Assembly: GCF_015674855.1 (NCBI RefSeq)
Contig: NZ_JADMLG010000014.1
Span: 124,001 to 188,000 of the forward strand
Reading direction: 5' to 3'
Source: Nocardia bovistercoris
GTDB lineage: Bacteria > Actinomycetota > Actinomycetes > Mycobacteriales > Mycobacteriaceae
Length of the DNA: 64,000 nt
The notes beneath the pieces are model-generated. The model made no database searches, was not told the origin of the DNA, and saw only the letters and a list, made by a program, of their open reading frames with translations. Below, one piece after another: positions 1 to 11,779 of this stretch. The position numbers were made by a program, and so were the translations under genes. Position 1 is the stretch's first letter, and each line of letters opens with the position of its first letter.

Positions 1-271
1 CCAGGTCCGAGGGTCCGCACCGACCAACGAGATCCTGCGCATCGCCCGCGACCGCGCCGCCGCCGCGGGCGCGAACGAGATCGTCGAGCGCGCCGTGGTC
101 GGCGAGCCGGTGGACTCGCTGCTGGCCCTGGTCAAGGAGGTGCAGGCCGATCTGCTCGTCGTCGGCAACCGCGGCCTGAACACCCTGGCCGGACGCCTGC
201 TCGGCTCGGTGCCCTCGGATGTGGCCCGCAAGTCGCGCTCCGATGTCCTGATCGTGCACACCGTCCGCTGA
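1..271 (+). CDS. Universal stress protein, C-terminal part (5' end outside window)
   Basis: The reading frame enters at base 2 and ends at TGA 269-271, giving the last 89 residues of a UspA-fold protein. The final segment has the family's nucleotide-binding loop (VVGNRGLNTLAGRLLGSV, then SDVLIVH), matching the G-2X-G-9X-G-S/T pattern of ATP-binding Usp proteins. In M. tuberculosis the Usp protein Rv1636 lies just before uvrA, so position also fits. Mycobacterial relatives bind cAMP or ATP; that role is inferred here. The start and promoter lie off the window. Confidence 0.85.
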   Translation, partial: QVRGSAPTNEILRIARDRAAAAGANEIVERAVVGEPVDSLLALVKEVQADLLVVGNRGLNTLAGRLLGSVPSDVARKSRSDVLIVHTVR

Positions 272-283
272 GCCGGACCGGAC

Positions 284-323
284 AACGCCCCGCATCGCGT
301 CCGAGACGCCGATGCGGGGCGTT
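284..323. terminator. Bidirectional hairpin terminator between convergent genes
   Basis: A perfect 14-bp stem (AACGCCCCGCATCG at 284-297 pairing with 310-323) encloses a 12-nt loop. It lies 12 nt past the Usp stop and 23 nt before the helicase stop on the other strand, so it can serve both. There is no long T-run, which is common in actinobacteria. Confidence 0.8.
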
Positions 324-346
324 CGCCGTGGACGGTCGGCCGCGGA

Positions 347-2731
347 TCAGCCGAGCGCGGCGAGTTCGGCGGGCAGGTCCTCGCTGTGCAGCACGGTCAG
401 CCGCTGGGTGGCGCGGGTGAGCGCCACGTACAGGTCGTTGCGCCCGCGCGGGGATTCCGCCACCACGCGCTGCGGCTCGACCAGGTAGACGGCGTCGAAT
501 TCCAGGCCCTTCACATCGTGCACGGTCAGCACCCGCACCGATGCCGCGGCCAGATCCGACAATTCGGCGACGAGGTCGTGTGGCGCGATCACCGCCACCG
601 TGCCCGGTCCTTGTTCCTCGGCGAGCGAACGGGCAAGTGCGGCGGGCAGTTCGGCGGCGGCGACCCGGTGCGCGCGCGGCACGTGGCCGGATTCGCGCAC
701 CGACCGGGGGACCGCGGCGTCGGGATCGATGACGGCAAGCACCCGCGCGGCCACCGCCATGATCTCGGCGGGCGTGCGGTAGTTCACGGTCAGCTCCGTG
801 AGCTTCCAGCGTTGCGCCACATACGGTTCGAGCATCGCCGCCCACGAGGACGCGCCCGCCGGGTCGCCGGTCTGGGCGACATCGCCCACCACCGTGATCC
901 AGCGATTCGGGATGCGCCGCATGACCATTCGCCACGCCATCTCCGACAGTTCCTGCGCCTCGTCCACGATCACGTGTCCGTAGGTCCAGGTGCGATCGCC
1001 CGCGGCCCGCTCGGCGGTGGTCTGCCGCCCGCGCACGTCCTGGCGCTCGGCCAGTTGACTCGCGTCGATCAGGTCGTAGGCCATCAGGATCTCCGGATCG
1101 AGTTCGTCCTCGAGATCCTGTGGCGCGGAACCGGTCAGGATGTCGAGGGCGTCCTGCGCCTCGGCCAGTCGCGCGCGCCAGCGGCGACGCGAGCGCTCGC
1201 GTTCCTCGGCGTCGTCCACCCCGAGCAGTTCGGCCAGTTCGTCGAGCAGGGGCGCGTCGGCAGGGCCGAATTCGCCGTCGTCGGCGCGCACGAGTGCGGC
1301 GCGGTCGGCGGGATCGAGCGCGGTGGCGGCGCGGTCGAGCCGTTTCGGGTCGGCCAGCAGGTCGGCCAGCACCTCCTGCGGCGACAGGATGGGCCACAGC
1401 CGCCCGATCGCCTCCTGGACGTGCGGGTCGCTCTTCATCTCCTCGCGGATCTCGGCGAGGTCGGTACGGCTGAGCAGGCTCGGCCCGCCGGACAGGTCGG
1501 CGCCCATGGTCTGGGCGAGTTGATCGGTGAGCGCGTCGACGACCGAGGCGGCGAAGATCGGGCGGGCCAGATTGTGCGGGCGCCGCGAGGACCGCGCCCG
1601 GCCGCGCGCTCTGGTCGCGATCTTGCGGTCCAGGGCGACCGGATAGCCGTCGAACGCGAGCGTGATCGGCTCGCCGGGTAGCTCCTGACGGTCGCGCACG
1701 GCCTGTTTGAGCACCTCGATCATGGCCGATGAGCCCTTGATCGCACCGGCGCGCAGGGTGTCCTCGCGGGTCGCGGTCACCCCCGGATACAGGTTGCCGA
1801 TGGTGGAAAGCAGCACGCCGGTCTCGCCGAGGGAGGGCAGCACCTGACCGATGTAGTCGAGGAAGGTGGCGTTGGGCCCGATGATGAGCACGCCGCTCTT
1901 GGCCAGCTGCTGGCGGTAGGTGTAGAGCAGGTAGGCCGCGCGGTGCAGAGCCACGGCGGTCTTGCCGGTGCCGGGGCCGCCCTGCACCACGAGCACGCTC
2001 TTGTGCTCGGAGCGGATGATCGCGTCCTGCTCGCTCTGGATGGTCTCGACGATGTCGTTCATGTGGCCGGTGCGCGCCGCGTTGAGCGCGGTGAGCAGCG
2101 CGCTCTCGCTGCCGACGCCGCCGTCGTCCGCGACGGTGCCCGCCCGGCGCGCCGCGTCGAGGTCGAGGTATTCGTCGTTGATCGCGGTGACGCCGCGGTT
2201 GCGCGACCGGATGTGTCTGCGTCTGGTCACGCCGTCGGGTGTGGCGGTGGTGGCCAGGTAGAACGGGCGCGCCAGCGGTGCGCGCCAGTCGAGCAGCAGC
2301 GGCTCGAAGTCGTCCTGCTCGTCGAGGATGCCGAGGCGGCCGATGTAGCGGTACTCGTCGCCGTCCTCGCTCGCCGCGAGGTCGATGCGGCCGAAACAGA
2401 GTCCGTGTTCGGCGGCGTCGTATTTGGCCAGGTCCTCGGTGTAGAGCTGGGTGAACGACTCGCGTTCGCTGCGCGCCTGCGGGGTGCCGCCGGATTCGAG
2501 CAGCACCGTCTCCAAGCGTTTCTTCGCGTAGTCGCGCATGCCGTCGAGGCGGTCGTAGAGCACCGAGAGGTAGCTCTGCTCCCGCTCGATCTCCGCGTCG
2601 CGAGTGTGCTCGGGAGCCTGCGCGGCGCCGTTGCGCGACGGGACAGCGGCCGCGCGCTCAGGCCTGCGAGCGCTGTCGCGCTCGTGGACGCCGTCGCGCT
2701 CGGCGCGGTCCTTGGTGAGGCGGTCGGGCAA
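347..2731 (-). CDS. helD: HelD-like UvrD/Rep superfamily 1 ATPase
   Basis: This is a superfamily 1 helicase-like ATPase of about 794 residues. After an N-terminal coiled-coil region of about 180 residues come a Q-motif (QSEQDAIIRS, about 232) and Walker A GGPGTGKTA (about 251-259), later VIVDEAQELS (Walker B) and a C-terminal VALTRATQRL motif. In actinobacteria such HelD proteins strip RNA polymerase from stalled or rifampicin-bound complexes; that role is inferred from the family. I place the start at TTG 2729-2731 because AAGGAG (2738-2743 on the plus strand as CTCCTT) lies 6 nt upstream. The open frame continues to 2845 but has no such signal there. Confidence 0.85.
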   Translation of the reverse strand: MPDRLTKDRAERDGVHERDSARRPERAAAVPSRNGAAQAPEHTRDAEIEREQSYLSVLYDRLDGMRDYAKKRLETVLLESGGTPQARSERESFTQLYTEDLAKYDAAEHGLCFGRIDLAASEDGDEYRYIGRLGILDEQDDFEPLLLDWRAPLARPFYLATTATPDGVTRRRHIRSRNRGVTAINDEYLDLDAARRAGTVADDGGVGSESALLTALNAARTGHMNDIVETIQSEQDAIIRSEHKSVLVVQGGPGTGKTAVALHRAAYLLYTYRQQLAKSGVLIIGPNATFLDYIGQVLPSLGETGVLLSTIGNLYPGVTATREDTLRAGAIKGSSAMIEVLKQAVRDRQELPGEPITLAFDGYPVALDRKIATRARGRARSSRRPHNLARPIFAASVVDALTDQLAQTMGADLSGGPSLLSRTDLAEIREEMKSDPHVQEAIGRLWPILSPQEVLADLLADPKRLDRAATALDPADRAALVRADDGEFGPADAPLLDELAELLGVDDAEERERSRRRWRARLAEAQDALDILTGSAPQDLEDELDPEILMAYDLIDASQLAERQDVRGRQTTAERAAGDRTWTYGHVIVDEAQELSEMAWRMVMRRIPNRWITVVGDVAQTGDPAGASSWAAMLEPYVAQRWKLTELTVNYRTPAEIMAVAARVLAVIDPDAAVPRSVRESGHVPRAHRVAAAELPAALARSLAEEQGPGTVAVIAPHDLVAELSDLAAASVRVLTVHDVKGLEFDAVYLVEPQRVVAESPRGRNDLYVALTRATQRLTVLHSEDLPAELAALG

Positions 2732-2816
2732 ACTGAACTCCTTGTCACCGCGATGAGCCGGGCCACCCGCGGGCGCGAGTGAGCCGCGCACGCGAGTGAA
2801 AACAGAGTTGTCGAGC

Positions 2817-3164
2817 TTACTTGGTATCCGGCGAGCTCGCCGCAACCGCAGGTGAGGCCTCCGGTTGCGATACCGGTTCGAAGTGGCGGACGGTCGGAAA
2901 AGGGTCGTAGAAATGGTGCAGCAATTCCGACCAGCGCGCGTACCGGGCGGAGCCGCGGAAGCCCTCGGTGTGGTCTTCGAGACGGTCCCATTCGACGAGC
3001 AGCAAATAGGTGCCGGGCGCCTCGACGCAGCGCGACAGCGACAGCGACCGGAATCCCGGCGTCGCCTCGATCAGCGGTCGCGCCGCAGCGAAGGCGGCTT
3101 CGAATTCCGCGCCGCGATCGGGCGCGACGGGCAGCAATACGTGTTCGATGATCAATCCGGGCAC
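2817..3164 (-). CDS. Antibiotic biosynthesis monooxygenase (ABM) family protein
   Basis: A 115-residue single-domain protein with the dimeric alpha/beta-barrel pattern of ABM/heme-degrading-monooxygenase-like proteins: an N-terminal strand (IIEHVLLPVAP), then a helix AFAAARPLIEATPGF, LSLSRCVEAPGTYLLLVEW, and HHFYDPFP near the end. The FRSLSLSRCVE and LLLVEWDRLEDH segments are typical. The substrate cannot be read from sequence. Its 3' end overlaps the longest open frame of the helicase but not the helicase start chosen here. The diguanylate cyclase gene ends 2 nt upstream of it on the same strand, so the two are probably cotranscribed. Confidence 0.75.
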   Translation of the reverse strand: MPGLIIEHVLLPVAPDRGAEFEAAFAAARPLIEATPGFRSLSLSRCVEAPGTYLLLVEWDRLEDHTEGFRGSARYARWSELLHHFYDPFPTVRHFEPVSQPEASPAVAASSPDTK

Positions 3165-3166
3165 CT

Positions 3167-4534
3167 TCAGGAAGCGTGGGTGTTGTTCGGGCGCAGGCCG
3201 GATGCCTGGCCGGTGGTCTTGGCCCGGTACATCGCGAGGTCGGCGTCGTGCAGCACCGCCTCGGGGGTGCGGTGATCGTCGGAGTCGAGCGCGGTCACCC
3301 CGATGGACGCCTTGATCTCGATGCGGTGTCCGCGCGCGACGATCGGTTCGGCCGTCGTGGCGCGCAAGCGCTCAACCAGCGCGTCCACGTCGAATCGCCG
3401 GGTGGCCCCGGAGAGCAGCACCAGGAATTCGTCGCCGCCGAGCCGCCCGACCAGATCGTCGCCGCGCAGCGCCCGCTGCAGGCGCTGGGCCACGATCTGC
3501 AGCACGGTGTCGCCGATGGCGTGGCCGAGGCTGTCGTTGATGGCCTTGAACCCGTCGAGGTCGATGAACAGCACCGTGGACACCGGAAGGTCTTCGCTGG
3601 TGGCCAGCGCGCTCGCGAGCTGCGACAGGATCAGCGAGCGGTTGGCCAGCCCGGTCAGCGAGTCGTGGGTGGCCTGGTATTCCAGTTGCCGCCTGCTGGC
3701 CCGGAATTCGGTGATGTCGGCGAAGGAGGACACCGCCGAGGATTCCGGATCGTCCGGATTGAGCAGTCTGCTGCTTCCGGAGAGCCAGCGCCGTTGCCCG
3801 TCCGCGCGGTCGACGCCGAACACATAGCCGGTGATGGTCTCGCCGGTGGCCAGGGTGCGCGCGATCGGATGCCGCGACGGCGCGAGCGGTTGGGCGTTGG
3901 CGTCGAGCAGTTCCATGGGCAGTTCGCCGATGGTGTATCCGGTGAGGTCGCCGTCGTGCGCGCCCGCGCCGAAGATGCGAACGGCGGCCGGATTGGCGGA
4001 TTCGATGCGGCCGTCGCGGTCGATGACGACCACGCCCTCCTCGAGCTGGGACACCACGGTCGTGAAGTGCTGTTCGGCCAGTCGCTGGCCCGCCTCGGCG
4101 GCGCGCTGGGCGGTGAGGTCGTGGATGACGACCTGGTAGGCGAGCCGGTCGAACCACGGTGTGCGCACCGAGACGGTTTCGACCTGGACGGTCTCGCCGT
4201 CCAGACGCAGCAGTGTCATCTCGGTGCGGTCCGAGGCCGACCCCTCGGTGTCGAGACGGCTCATCCGGTCGAGCATGGCCGGGATCGAACGCGGGTGGAC
4301 GAAGCGGGTCAGCGGCTCGCCGACGAGCTCGCCCGCGTCGTGCGCGGCGAGCAGCCGGACGGTAGCCGGGTTGACATAGACGAGCCTGCGACCGTCGTGC
4401 ACGCAGATCCCGTCCGGGGCGTGTTCGACGAGGGACCGGTACCGCTGGGCCAGCTGCTCGGCGTCCGCCGAGCTGTTCGCCGCCCTGTCATCACCCACTC
4501 GCAAACCCCCGATCGTCGACCGAATCATGGTCAT
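3167..4534 (-). CDS. PAS-PAS-GGDEF diguanylate cyclase
   Basis: About 455 residues. Two PAS domains (first about 30-145 with EHAPDGICVHDGRRLVYVNP; second about 155-275 with EGVVVIDRDGRIESANPAA) precede a GGDEF domain. The GGDEF signature is intact (GRLGGDEFLVLLSG), so the enzyme should make cyclic di-GMP from two GTP. No EAL domain and no membrane segment are visible, so the protein looks cytosolic and senses through PAS. Starts at 4534 (MTMIRST) and 4528 are both possible, and no strong ribosome site decides. It lies downstream of the DosS-like gene on the same strand with a gap of about 220 nt, so it may have its own promoter. Confidence 0.85.
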   Translation of the reverse strand: MTMIRSTIGGLRVGDDRAANSSADAEQLAQRYRSLVEHAPDGICVHDGRRLVYVNPATVRLLAAHDAGELVGEPLTRFVHPRSIPAMLDRMSRLDTEGSASDRTEMTLLRLDGETVQVETVSVRTPWFDRLAYQVVIHDLTAQRAAEAGQRLAEQHFTTVVSQLEEGVVVIDRDGRIESANPAAVRIFGAGAHDGDLTGYTIGELPMELLDANAQPLAPSRHPIARTLATGETITGYVFGVDRADGQRRWLSGSSRLLNPDDPESSAVSSFADITEFRASRRQLEYQATHDSLTGLANRSLILSQLASALATSEDLPVSTVLFIDLDGFKAINDSLGHAIGDTVLQIVAQRLQRALRGDDLVGRLGGDEFLVLLSGATRRFDVDALVERLRATTAEPIVARGHRIEIKASIGVTALDSDDHRTPEAVLHDADLAMYRAKTTGQASGLRPNNTHAS

Positions 4535-4753
4535 TGCACCACGGGATTGATCTGGTTTCGAGGTGCACGAGATCACACCGCCGTTATTGCTTCGCTCACA
4601 GCTCGGATATTCCGTCGCATCCCATCGAATCGATCATGACAGAAAGCCGGTTCCCGGGGCCCGCCGGATGCGGTCACCGGGAGCGTCGGCGACGGAGTTA
4701 CGGCATATCGGGCGCCGCGTTCGATACCACGGTCGGGGCAGTGCCCGCGGTGG

Positions 4754-6478
4754 TCATTGCGCGGGCAGCGGCACCGTCCAGCACAGCCGGGTGCCCGGCT
4801 GTCCCGCGCCGTCGAGATCCGCGCGGGCGCGGACGGCCTGCCCGATGACGAAATCGCCGCCCGACTTCTCGGCGCGCTGCTCCAGATTCCGCAGGCCGCT
4901 GCGGATGACGTGATTCGGTATGCCCCAGCCGTTGTCGGTGACGACGATGGTCAGGTAGTCGTCGACGCTGATCTCGACCCCGACGGTGTCGGCGCCGGAA
5001 TGGCGCACCGCGTTGGTCACCGCCTCGCGCACCACCGCCTCGGCGTGGTCGGCGAGTTCGGCCTCGATCACCGACAGCGGGCCGGTGACCCGCACCGTCG
5101 TGCGCACCGGACTGTCGGCGCTCTGCTTGCGCACGGCCTGCTCCAGACGCTGTTGCAGACTCGCCTCGCCCTCGCCGCCGTGCAGGTCGAAGATGGAGGT
5201 GCGAATCTCCTGCACCACCTCCTGCAGATCGTTGACCGCCGTCGAAAGTCGTTGGCGCACTTCGGGGATGCCCGCCCTGCCGATCGCGCCCTGCAGGGTG
5301 AGGCCGATGGCGAACAGCCGCTGGATGACGTGGTCGTGCAGGTCGCGGGCGATGCGGTCGCGGTCGGCGACGATGTCGAGTTCGCGCATCCTGCGCTGGG
5401 TTTCGGCCAGTCGCATGGCCAGCGCGGCCTGATCGGTGAAGGCCGCGGTGAGTTCGACGAGTTCGTCGGGATAGGGCGCCGAACCGGCCGGTCGGACCGT
5501 GACCAGCACGCCCAGAGTGGAATCGGCGGTGCACAGCGGAAGGATCAGCGCCGGACCGACATCGGAGATCGGCACCCCGAAATCGACGCGCGCGGCATCG
5601 TCGAAACGCAGCGGTGTGCGGCTGGTGAACGCCTCGCCCAGCGCGGTGCCCTCGGTGCGCACCGGCCAACCCGCGTGTCCCGCACCGGGACCCGACCACT
5701 GCGTGAGGATCAGGTCCTCGCCCTCCGCGCCGGCGAGGAAGCATCGGTGCGATCCGGTGAGGCCGCGCGCGTGGTCGACCACCTGAGCCAGCACCCGATC
5801 GGATTCGGTGCCCGCGAGGAATTCGGTGGCGATGTCGCGGGTCGCCTCGATCCACGCCTGCCTGGTGCGCGCGGATTCGTAGAGCCGCGCGTTGTCCACC
5901 GCGATCCCCGCTGCGGCGGCCAGCGCCTGCACCAGCACGTCGTCGTCCTCGGTGAACGGCTGGCCGCCCGCCTTCTCGGTGAGGTAGAGGCTGCCGAACA
6001 ACTCGTCCCGAATGCGTACCGGCACACCGAGAAACGAATGCATCGGCGGATGGCCATCGGGAAGTCCGACCGCGTCGGGGTGTTCGGCGATATCGTCGAG
6101 GCGAAGCGGTCGCGGCTGTTCGAGGACCACGCCGAGCACGCCGTGTCCGGCGGGCAGGCGGCCGATGCGCTCGCGCGTCGCCTCGTCCATCCCCTCGTCG
6201 ATGAACTGGCTCACCTGCCGGTCGTGGCCGAGCACCGCGAGCGCGCCGTATCGGGCGTCCACCAAGTTGATCGCCGTGCGAACGATGGTGCGAAGGGTGT
6301 CGTCGAGGTCGAGTCCCGAGGTGACGGCGAGCATCGCCTCCACCAGGCCGCCCATGCGGTCGCGCGAGTCGATGATGAGTTCGACGCGCTCTTTGACCTC
6401 ACCGAGCAATTCGCGTAATCGCAGCTGGGAGAGGGTTTCACGGACCGAGTACGGCTCACCCCCGCCGTCGTCGGTCAT
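4754..6478 (-). CDS. devS: DosS/DevS-like redox/hypoxia sensor histidine kinase
   Basis: 574 residues, close to mycobacterial DosS/DosT (about 575). Two GAF domains (about 60-200 and 210-350) are followed by a HisKA_3 helix with phosphorylated His381 in RDLHDHVIQRLF and a HATPase domain with DNGWGIPN. GAF-A has DGHPPMHSFLGVPVR with His143, which aligns with the region of the haem-ligand histidine of DosS (His149 there). It is therefore probably a haem-based O2/NO/CO or redox sensor. The partner regulator lies at 7456-8088, unusually separated by the Rv0079-like gene. The start is ATG 6478; the open frame runs further upstream but with no homology. A DosR box lies about 106 nt upstream. Confidence 0.88.
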   Translation of the reverse strand: MTDDGGGEPYSVRETLSQLRLRELLGEVKERVELIIDSRDRMGGLVEAMLAVTSGLDLDDTLRTIVRTAINLVDARYGALAVLGHDRQVSQFIDEGMDEATRERIGRLPAGHGVLGVVLEQPRPLRLDDIAEHPDAVGLPDGHPPMHSFLGVPVRIRDELFGSLYLTEKAGGQPFTEDDDVLVQALAAAAGIAVDNARLYESARTRQAWIEATRDIATEFLAGTESDRVLAQVVDHARGLTGSHRCFLAGAEGEDLILTQWSGPGAGHAGWPVRTEGTALGEAFTSRTPLRFDDAARVDFGVPISDVGPALILPLCTADSTLGVLVTVRPAGSAPYPDELVELTAAFTDQAALAMRLAETQRRMRELDIVADRDRIARDLHDHVIQRLFAIGLTLQGAIGRAGIPEVRQRLSTAVNDLQEVVQEIRTSIFDLHGGEGEASLQQRLEQAVRKQSADSPVRTTVRVTGPLSVIEAELADHAEAVVREAVTNAVRHSGADTVGVEISVDDYLTIVVTDNGWGIPNHVIRSGLRNLEQRAEKSGGDFVIGQAVRARADLDGAGQPGTRLCWTVPLPAQ

Positions 6479-6580
6479 CTCGGATTCCGTTCTCGATGGC
6501 GTATTCGATTGTGTCGCTGACGGTCTTCTGTGTGGCTGAGAAGTCTCCGATCGAATGCCGCAATCAGTGTAGTTCCCGGA

Positions 6581-6600
6581 TCGGGGACTTTCGGCCCTGT
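6581..6600. promoter_or_regulatory. DosR (DevR) box in the divergent devS / Rv0079-like promoter region
   Basis: GGGACTTTCGGCCC at 6584-6597 fits the mycobacterial DosR operator core GGGnCnnnnGnCCC at every fixed position. It lies between the kinase gene (start 6478, minus) and the dormancy factor gene (start 6663, plus), so one box could activate both. The regulator is encoded 1.5 kb away. The assignment rests on the known consensus and this context. Confidence 0.75.
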
Positions 6601-6662
6601 TCGCGATGGCCGTGCGAACGGTGGGATGGTCGGATCGAAGGATTAGAGAGCAGAGGTGTCCT

Positions 6663-7448
6663 GTGAATTCGTCGCAGCCGTTGTACCTGTCGGAGCAGTG
6701 GACCACGGCGGCGGAACCGGACTTGGCGGTCACCACCCGCGGCGCGGTTCCCCCGGCTGACGTGACGAGGGCCGTGCGCGCCATCGGACGAGTGCTGCGC
6801 CGCCACCATCTCGACGTGCCGGCGCGGGTGCGCGTGACCGCCCCCGCGGATCGCGACCAGCCCACCGTCGTGCAGGCCAATGTGCGCATGCACGAGACGC
6901 CGACCCGCGTGCAGGTCACCGGTCCGCGCGGGTTCGCCGTCACCTTCGCGGTCGAACGGCTCGACCGCCAGATCGCCCGGCTGGCCGCGCACGAGTCGCG
7001 GTCCTGGCCCGATCCCGCGCGGCCGCCGCTGGCGCGGATCACCGAGCGCCGCCCGATCGTGCGGCGCAAGGACTGCGCCCTGCTCACCGGGACGCCCGAG
7101 GAGGCCGTCGAGGTCATGGACGCCATGGACTACGACGCCTACCTGTTCACCGACGCCGAATCCGGCGAGGACGCCGTGGTGTCGTGGACCGACCCGATAG
7201 GCGTCGCGCTGGCCCGCCAGCGCGCGGTCTACCCGCCCGCCCCGACCGAAGACCGACCGCTCACCGCGGGCTCGCTGCCGATCGCGGTGCGACCCGATCC
7301 GACCCCGACCCTCACCGAGGACGAGGCCGCCACCTGGCTCTGCCGCGCGGGCCTACCCTTCCTGTTCTACTCCGACGAGCACACCCGCCGCGGCAACCTC
7401 CTCTACCGGCGTTACGACGGCGACCTGACGGTTGTGGCGCCCGCCTGA
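6663..7448 (+). CDS. Dormancy-associated ribosome factor, HPF / Rv0079 (DATIN)-like
   Basis: 261 residues, starting at GTG 6663 with AGAGGTG just upstream. The N-terminal third resembles the S30AE/HPF ribosome-binding fold. The C-terminal half has two repeats recalling the long-HPF tail: AMDYDAYLFTDAESGEDAVV and GLPFLFYSDEHTRRGNLLYR. The same segments occur in M. tuberculosis Rv0079, a DosR-regulon protein reported to bind ribosomes and inhibit translation. The likely role is ribosome stabilisation or silencing under hypoxia. It lies between devS and devR, ends 8 nt from the devR stop (convergent), and has a DosR box 66 nt upstream of its start. Confidence 0.82.
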   Translation: MNSSQPLYLSEQWTTAAEPDLAVTTRGAVPPADVTRAVRAIGRVLRRHHLDVPARVRVTAPADRDQPTVVQANVRMHETPTRVQVTGPRGFAVTFAVERLDRQIARLAAHESRSWPDPARPPLARITERRPIVRRKDCALLTGTPEEAVEVMDAMDYDAYLFTDAESGEDAVVSWTDPIGVALARQRAVYPPAPTEDRPLTAGSLPIAVRPDPTPTLTEDEAATWLCRAGLPFLFYSDEHTRRGNLLYRRYDGDLTVVAPA

Positions 7449-7455
7449 GCCGGGC

Positions 7456-8088
7456 TCATGACTCCCGCATCTTCGACGCGAGCACCGCAGCCTGGGTGCG
7501 GCGCTCCATGCCGAGTTTGGCCAGTAGTCGCGAGACGTAGTTCTTCACCGTCTTCTCCGCGAGGAACATGCGCGCCGCGATCTGCCGGTTGGTGAGTCCC
7601 TCGCCGAGCAGTTCGAGCAGCCTGCGCTCCTGATCGGTGAGTCCGGCCAGCCTGCCGTCGCAGTCGGTGCTGTCGCGCAGGCGCGCCTTGAGCGCGGCCG
7701 CGGCGCGATTGTCGAGCAGCGAGCGACCGGATCCGATGGCCTTGATGGCCTCCGCGAGTTCCATCCCCTTGATGTTCTTCACCACGTATCCGCTGGCGCC
7801 CGCCAGGATCGCGTCGAGCATGGCGTGCTCGTCGGTGTAGGAGGTGAGGATCAGGCAGCGCAGCCCCGCCACGTCGGCGAGCAGGTCGCGGCACAGTTCG
7901 ATGCCGTTGCCGTCGGGTAGGCGCACGTCGAGTACCGCGACGTCGGGCCGGGCGCGTGGGATGCCCGCCATGGCCTGGGCGACGTCGCCCGCCTCGCCGA
8001 TGACACTGAGTTCGGGATCACTGTCGAGCAGATCGATCAGTCCGCGCCGCACGATTTCGTGGTCGTCGACCAGGAACACCTTGATCAC
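7456..8088 (-). CDS. devR: DosR/DevR-like NarL-family response regulator
   Basis: 210 residues. The receiver domain has the acidic pair D8-D9, phospho-acceptor D54 (AVLDVRLPDG), T82 and K104 (YVVKNIKG), the same numbering as mycobacterial DosR. A LuxR-type helix-turn-helix follows (LTNRQIAARMFLAEKTVKNY). The start is GTG 8086-8088, set by GGGAGG 5 nt upstream; an upstream extension of the frame has no similarity to receivers. It should be phosphorylated by the DosS-like kinase and bind the box at 6581-6600. Its gene converges on the Rv0079-like gene with only 7 nt between the stops. Confidence 0.9.
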   Translation of the reverse strand: MIKVFLVDDHEIVRRGLIDLLDSDPELSVIGEAGDVAQAMAGIPRARPDVAVLDVRLPDGNGIELCRDLLADVAGLRCLILTSYTDEHAMLDAILAGASGYVVKNIKGMELAEAIKAIGSGRSLLDNRAAAALKARLRDSTDCDGRLAGLTDQERRLLELLGEGLTNRQIAARMFLAEKTVKNYVSRLLAKLGMERRTQAAVLASKMRES

Positions 8089-8537
8089 GCTCGCCTCCCG
8101 GCGTTTTCGGATGTGGTCCGTCGCGTCCGTCGCGCGGTGGTTCTGCCCCGGATCACCGTAGCCCGGATGCCGGGAACCCATTGCGAAATCGTTGCCGGAG
8201 GAAAAAGCCGGTGCCGCAGTATGTTTCGCTGGGGATCGGGTCGCGCCGGGAAAAGGGTCGCCTGCGTGCGCAATGGCGTGATTGCGCCGGCCCGCGATCG
8301 AACCGCCGCGCGGGCGGTTGGCTCGAGTCGCTCGCGGACCGGTCGGTATCGGCGGATGTTCGCCTCGCGGACTCGATGTGGTGCGGGTCACGAGCCGGTG
8401 CGAGCCCGTCGTCGGTGACCGAACGGCGTCCGAGCAGTGGGGATAGTGTGGTGGTTGCGCGGCAGGCGCGGGCCGGGGAGTCCGTCCGCGCGGTCGCACA
8501 GCCGCACGGCGCACGCGTTCGCGCGGGCCCGCGAAAC
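8089..8537. other. Non-coding stretch upstream of devR and uvrA
   Basis: About 450 bases without a credible gene. Open frames across it have no family features, biased composition or ribosome sites. It must hold the devR promoter (minus strand) and distal control for uvrA; no DosR-box core was seen here. Confidence 0.5.
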
Positions 8538-8560
8538 TTGTCGGTGGTCGCGCTTAGCAT
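8538..8560 (+). promoter_or_regulatory. RecA-independent DNA-damage (PafBC-type) promoter of uvrA
   Basis: TTGTCGGTG at 8538-8546, eight bases, then TAGCAT at 8555-8560. This matches the mycobacterial RecA-NDp consensus tTGTCRgtg-N8-TAnnnT at every fixed position. It lies about 100 nt upstream of the uvrA GTG. That promoter class is activated by PafBC after DNA damage. No LexA-type palindrome was seen in the same region. Confidence 0.75.
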
Positions 8561-8662
8561 GTCGGCGGGATAGGTCCGGGCATCGGCCGCATGGGTCGTT
8601 CGGCCGTACGGACCCCCGTGTGACCGGTACGAACACCGAGACGATCTAGAAGGGACTCACTG

Positions 8663-11653
<2,991 letters not shown>

Positions 11654-11655
11654 AT

Positions 11656-11676
11656 CCGCAGGCAGACCGCCTGCGG
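11656..11676 (+). terminator. Hairpin terminator after uvrA
   Basis: A perfect 8-bp stem CCGCAGGC / GCCTGCGG with a 5-nt loop begins 3 nt after the uvrA stop and is followed by a T-containing stretch. Confidence 0.65.
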
Positions 11677-11732
11677 GTGTATTTCGATGCCTGGATCAGC
11701 CGGTCACCGGCGCGGGTTCGGGTACTGCTGTC

Positions 11733-11779
11733 CGACCGTGGGCCGCACCTCGCTTCGGCGCGGGTGCGGTCCACGGTCG
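11733..11779. terminator. Very strong second hairpin downstream of uvrA
   Basis: A 17-bp stem with one G-T wobble pairs 11733-11749 with 11763-11779 around a 13-nt loop and is followed by TTCTGCTTC. It may be a back-up terminator for uvrA or an insulator before the micro-peptide genes. Confidence 0.55.

Noticed and set aside
8181..8573. Open frame of 130 codons between devR and uvrA
   Set aside because: No ribosome site, no family motifs, Arg-rich shadow-like composition, and it overlaps the uvrA promoter.
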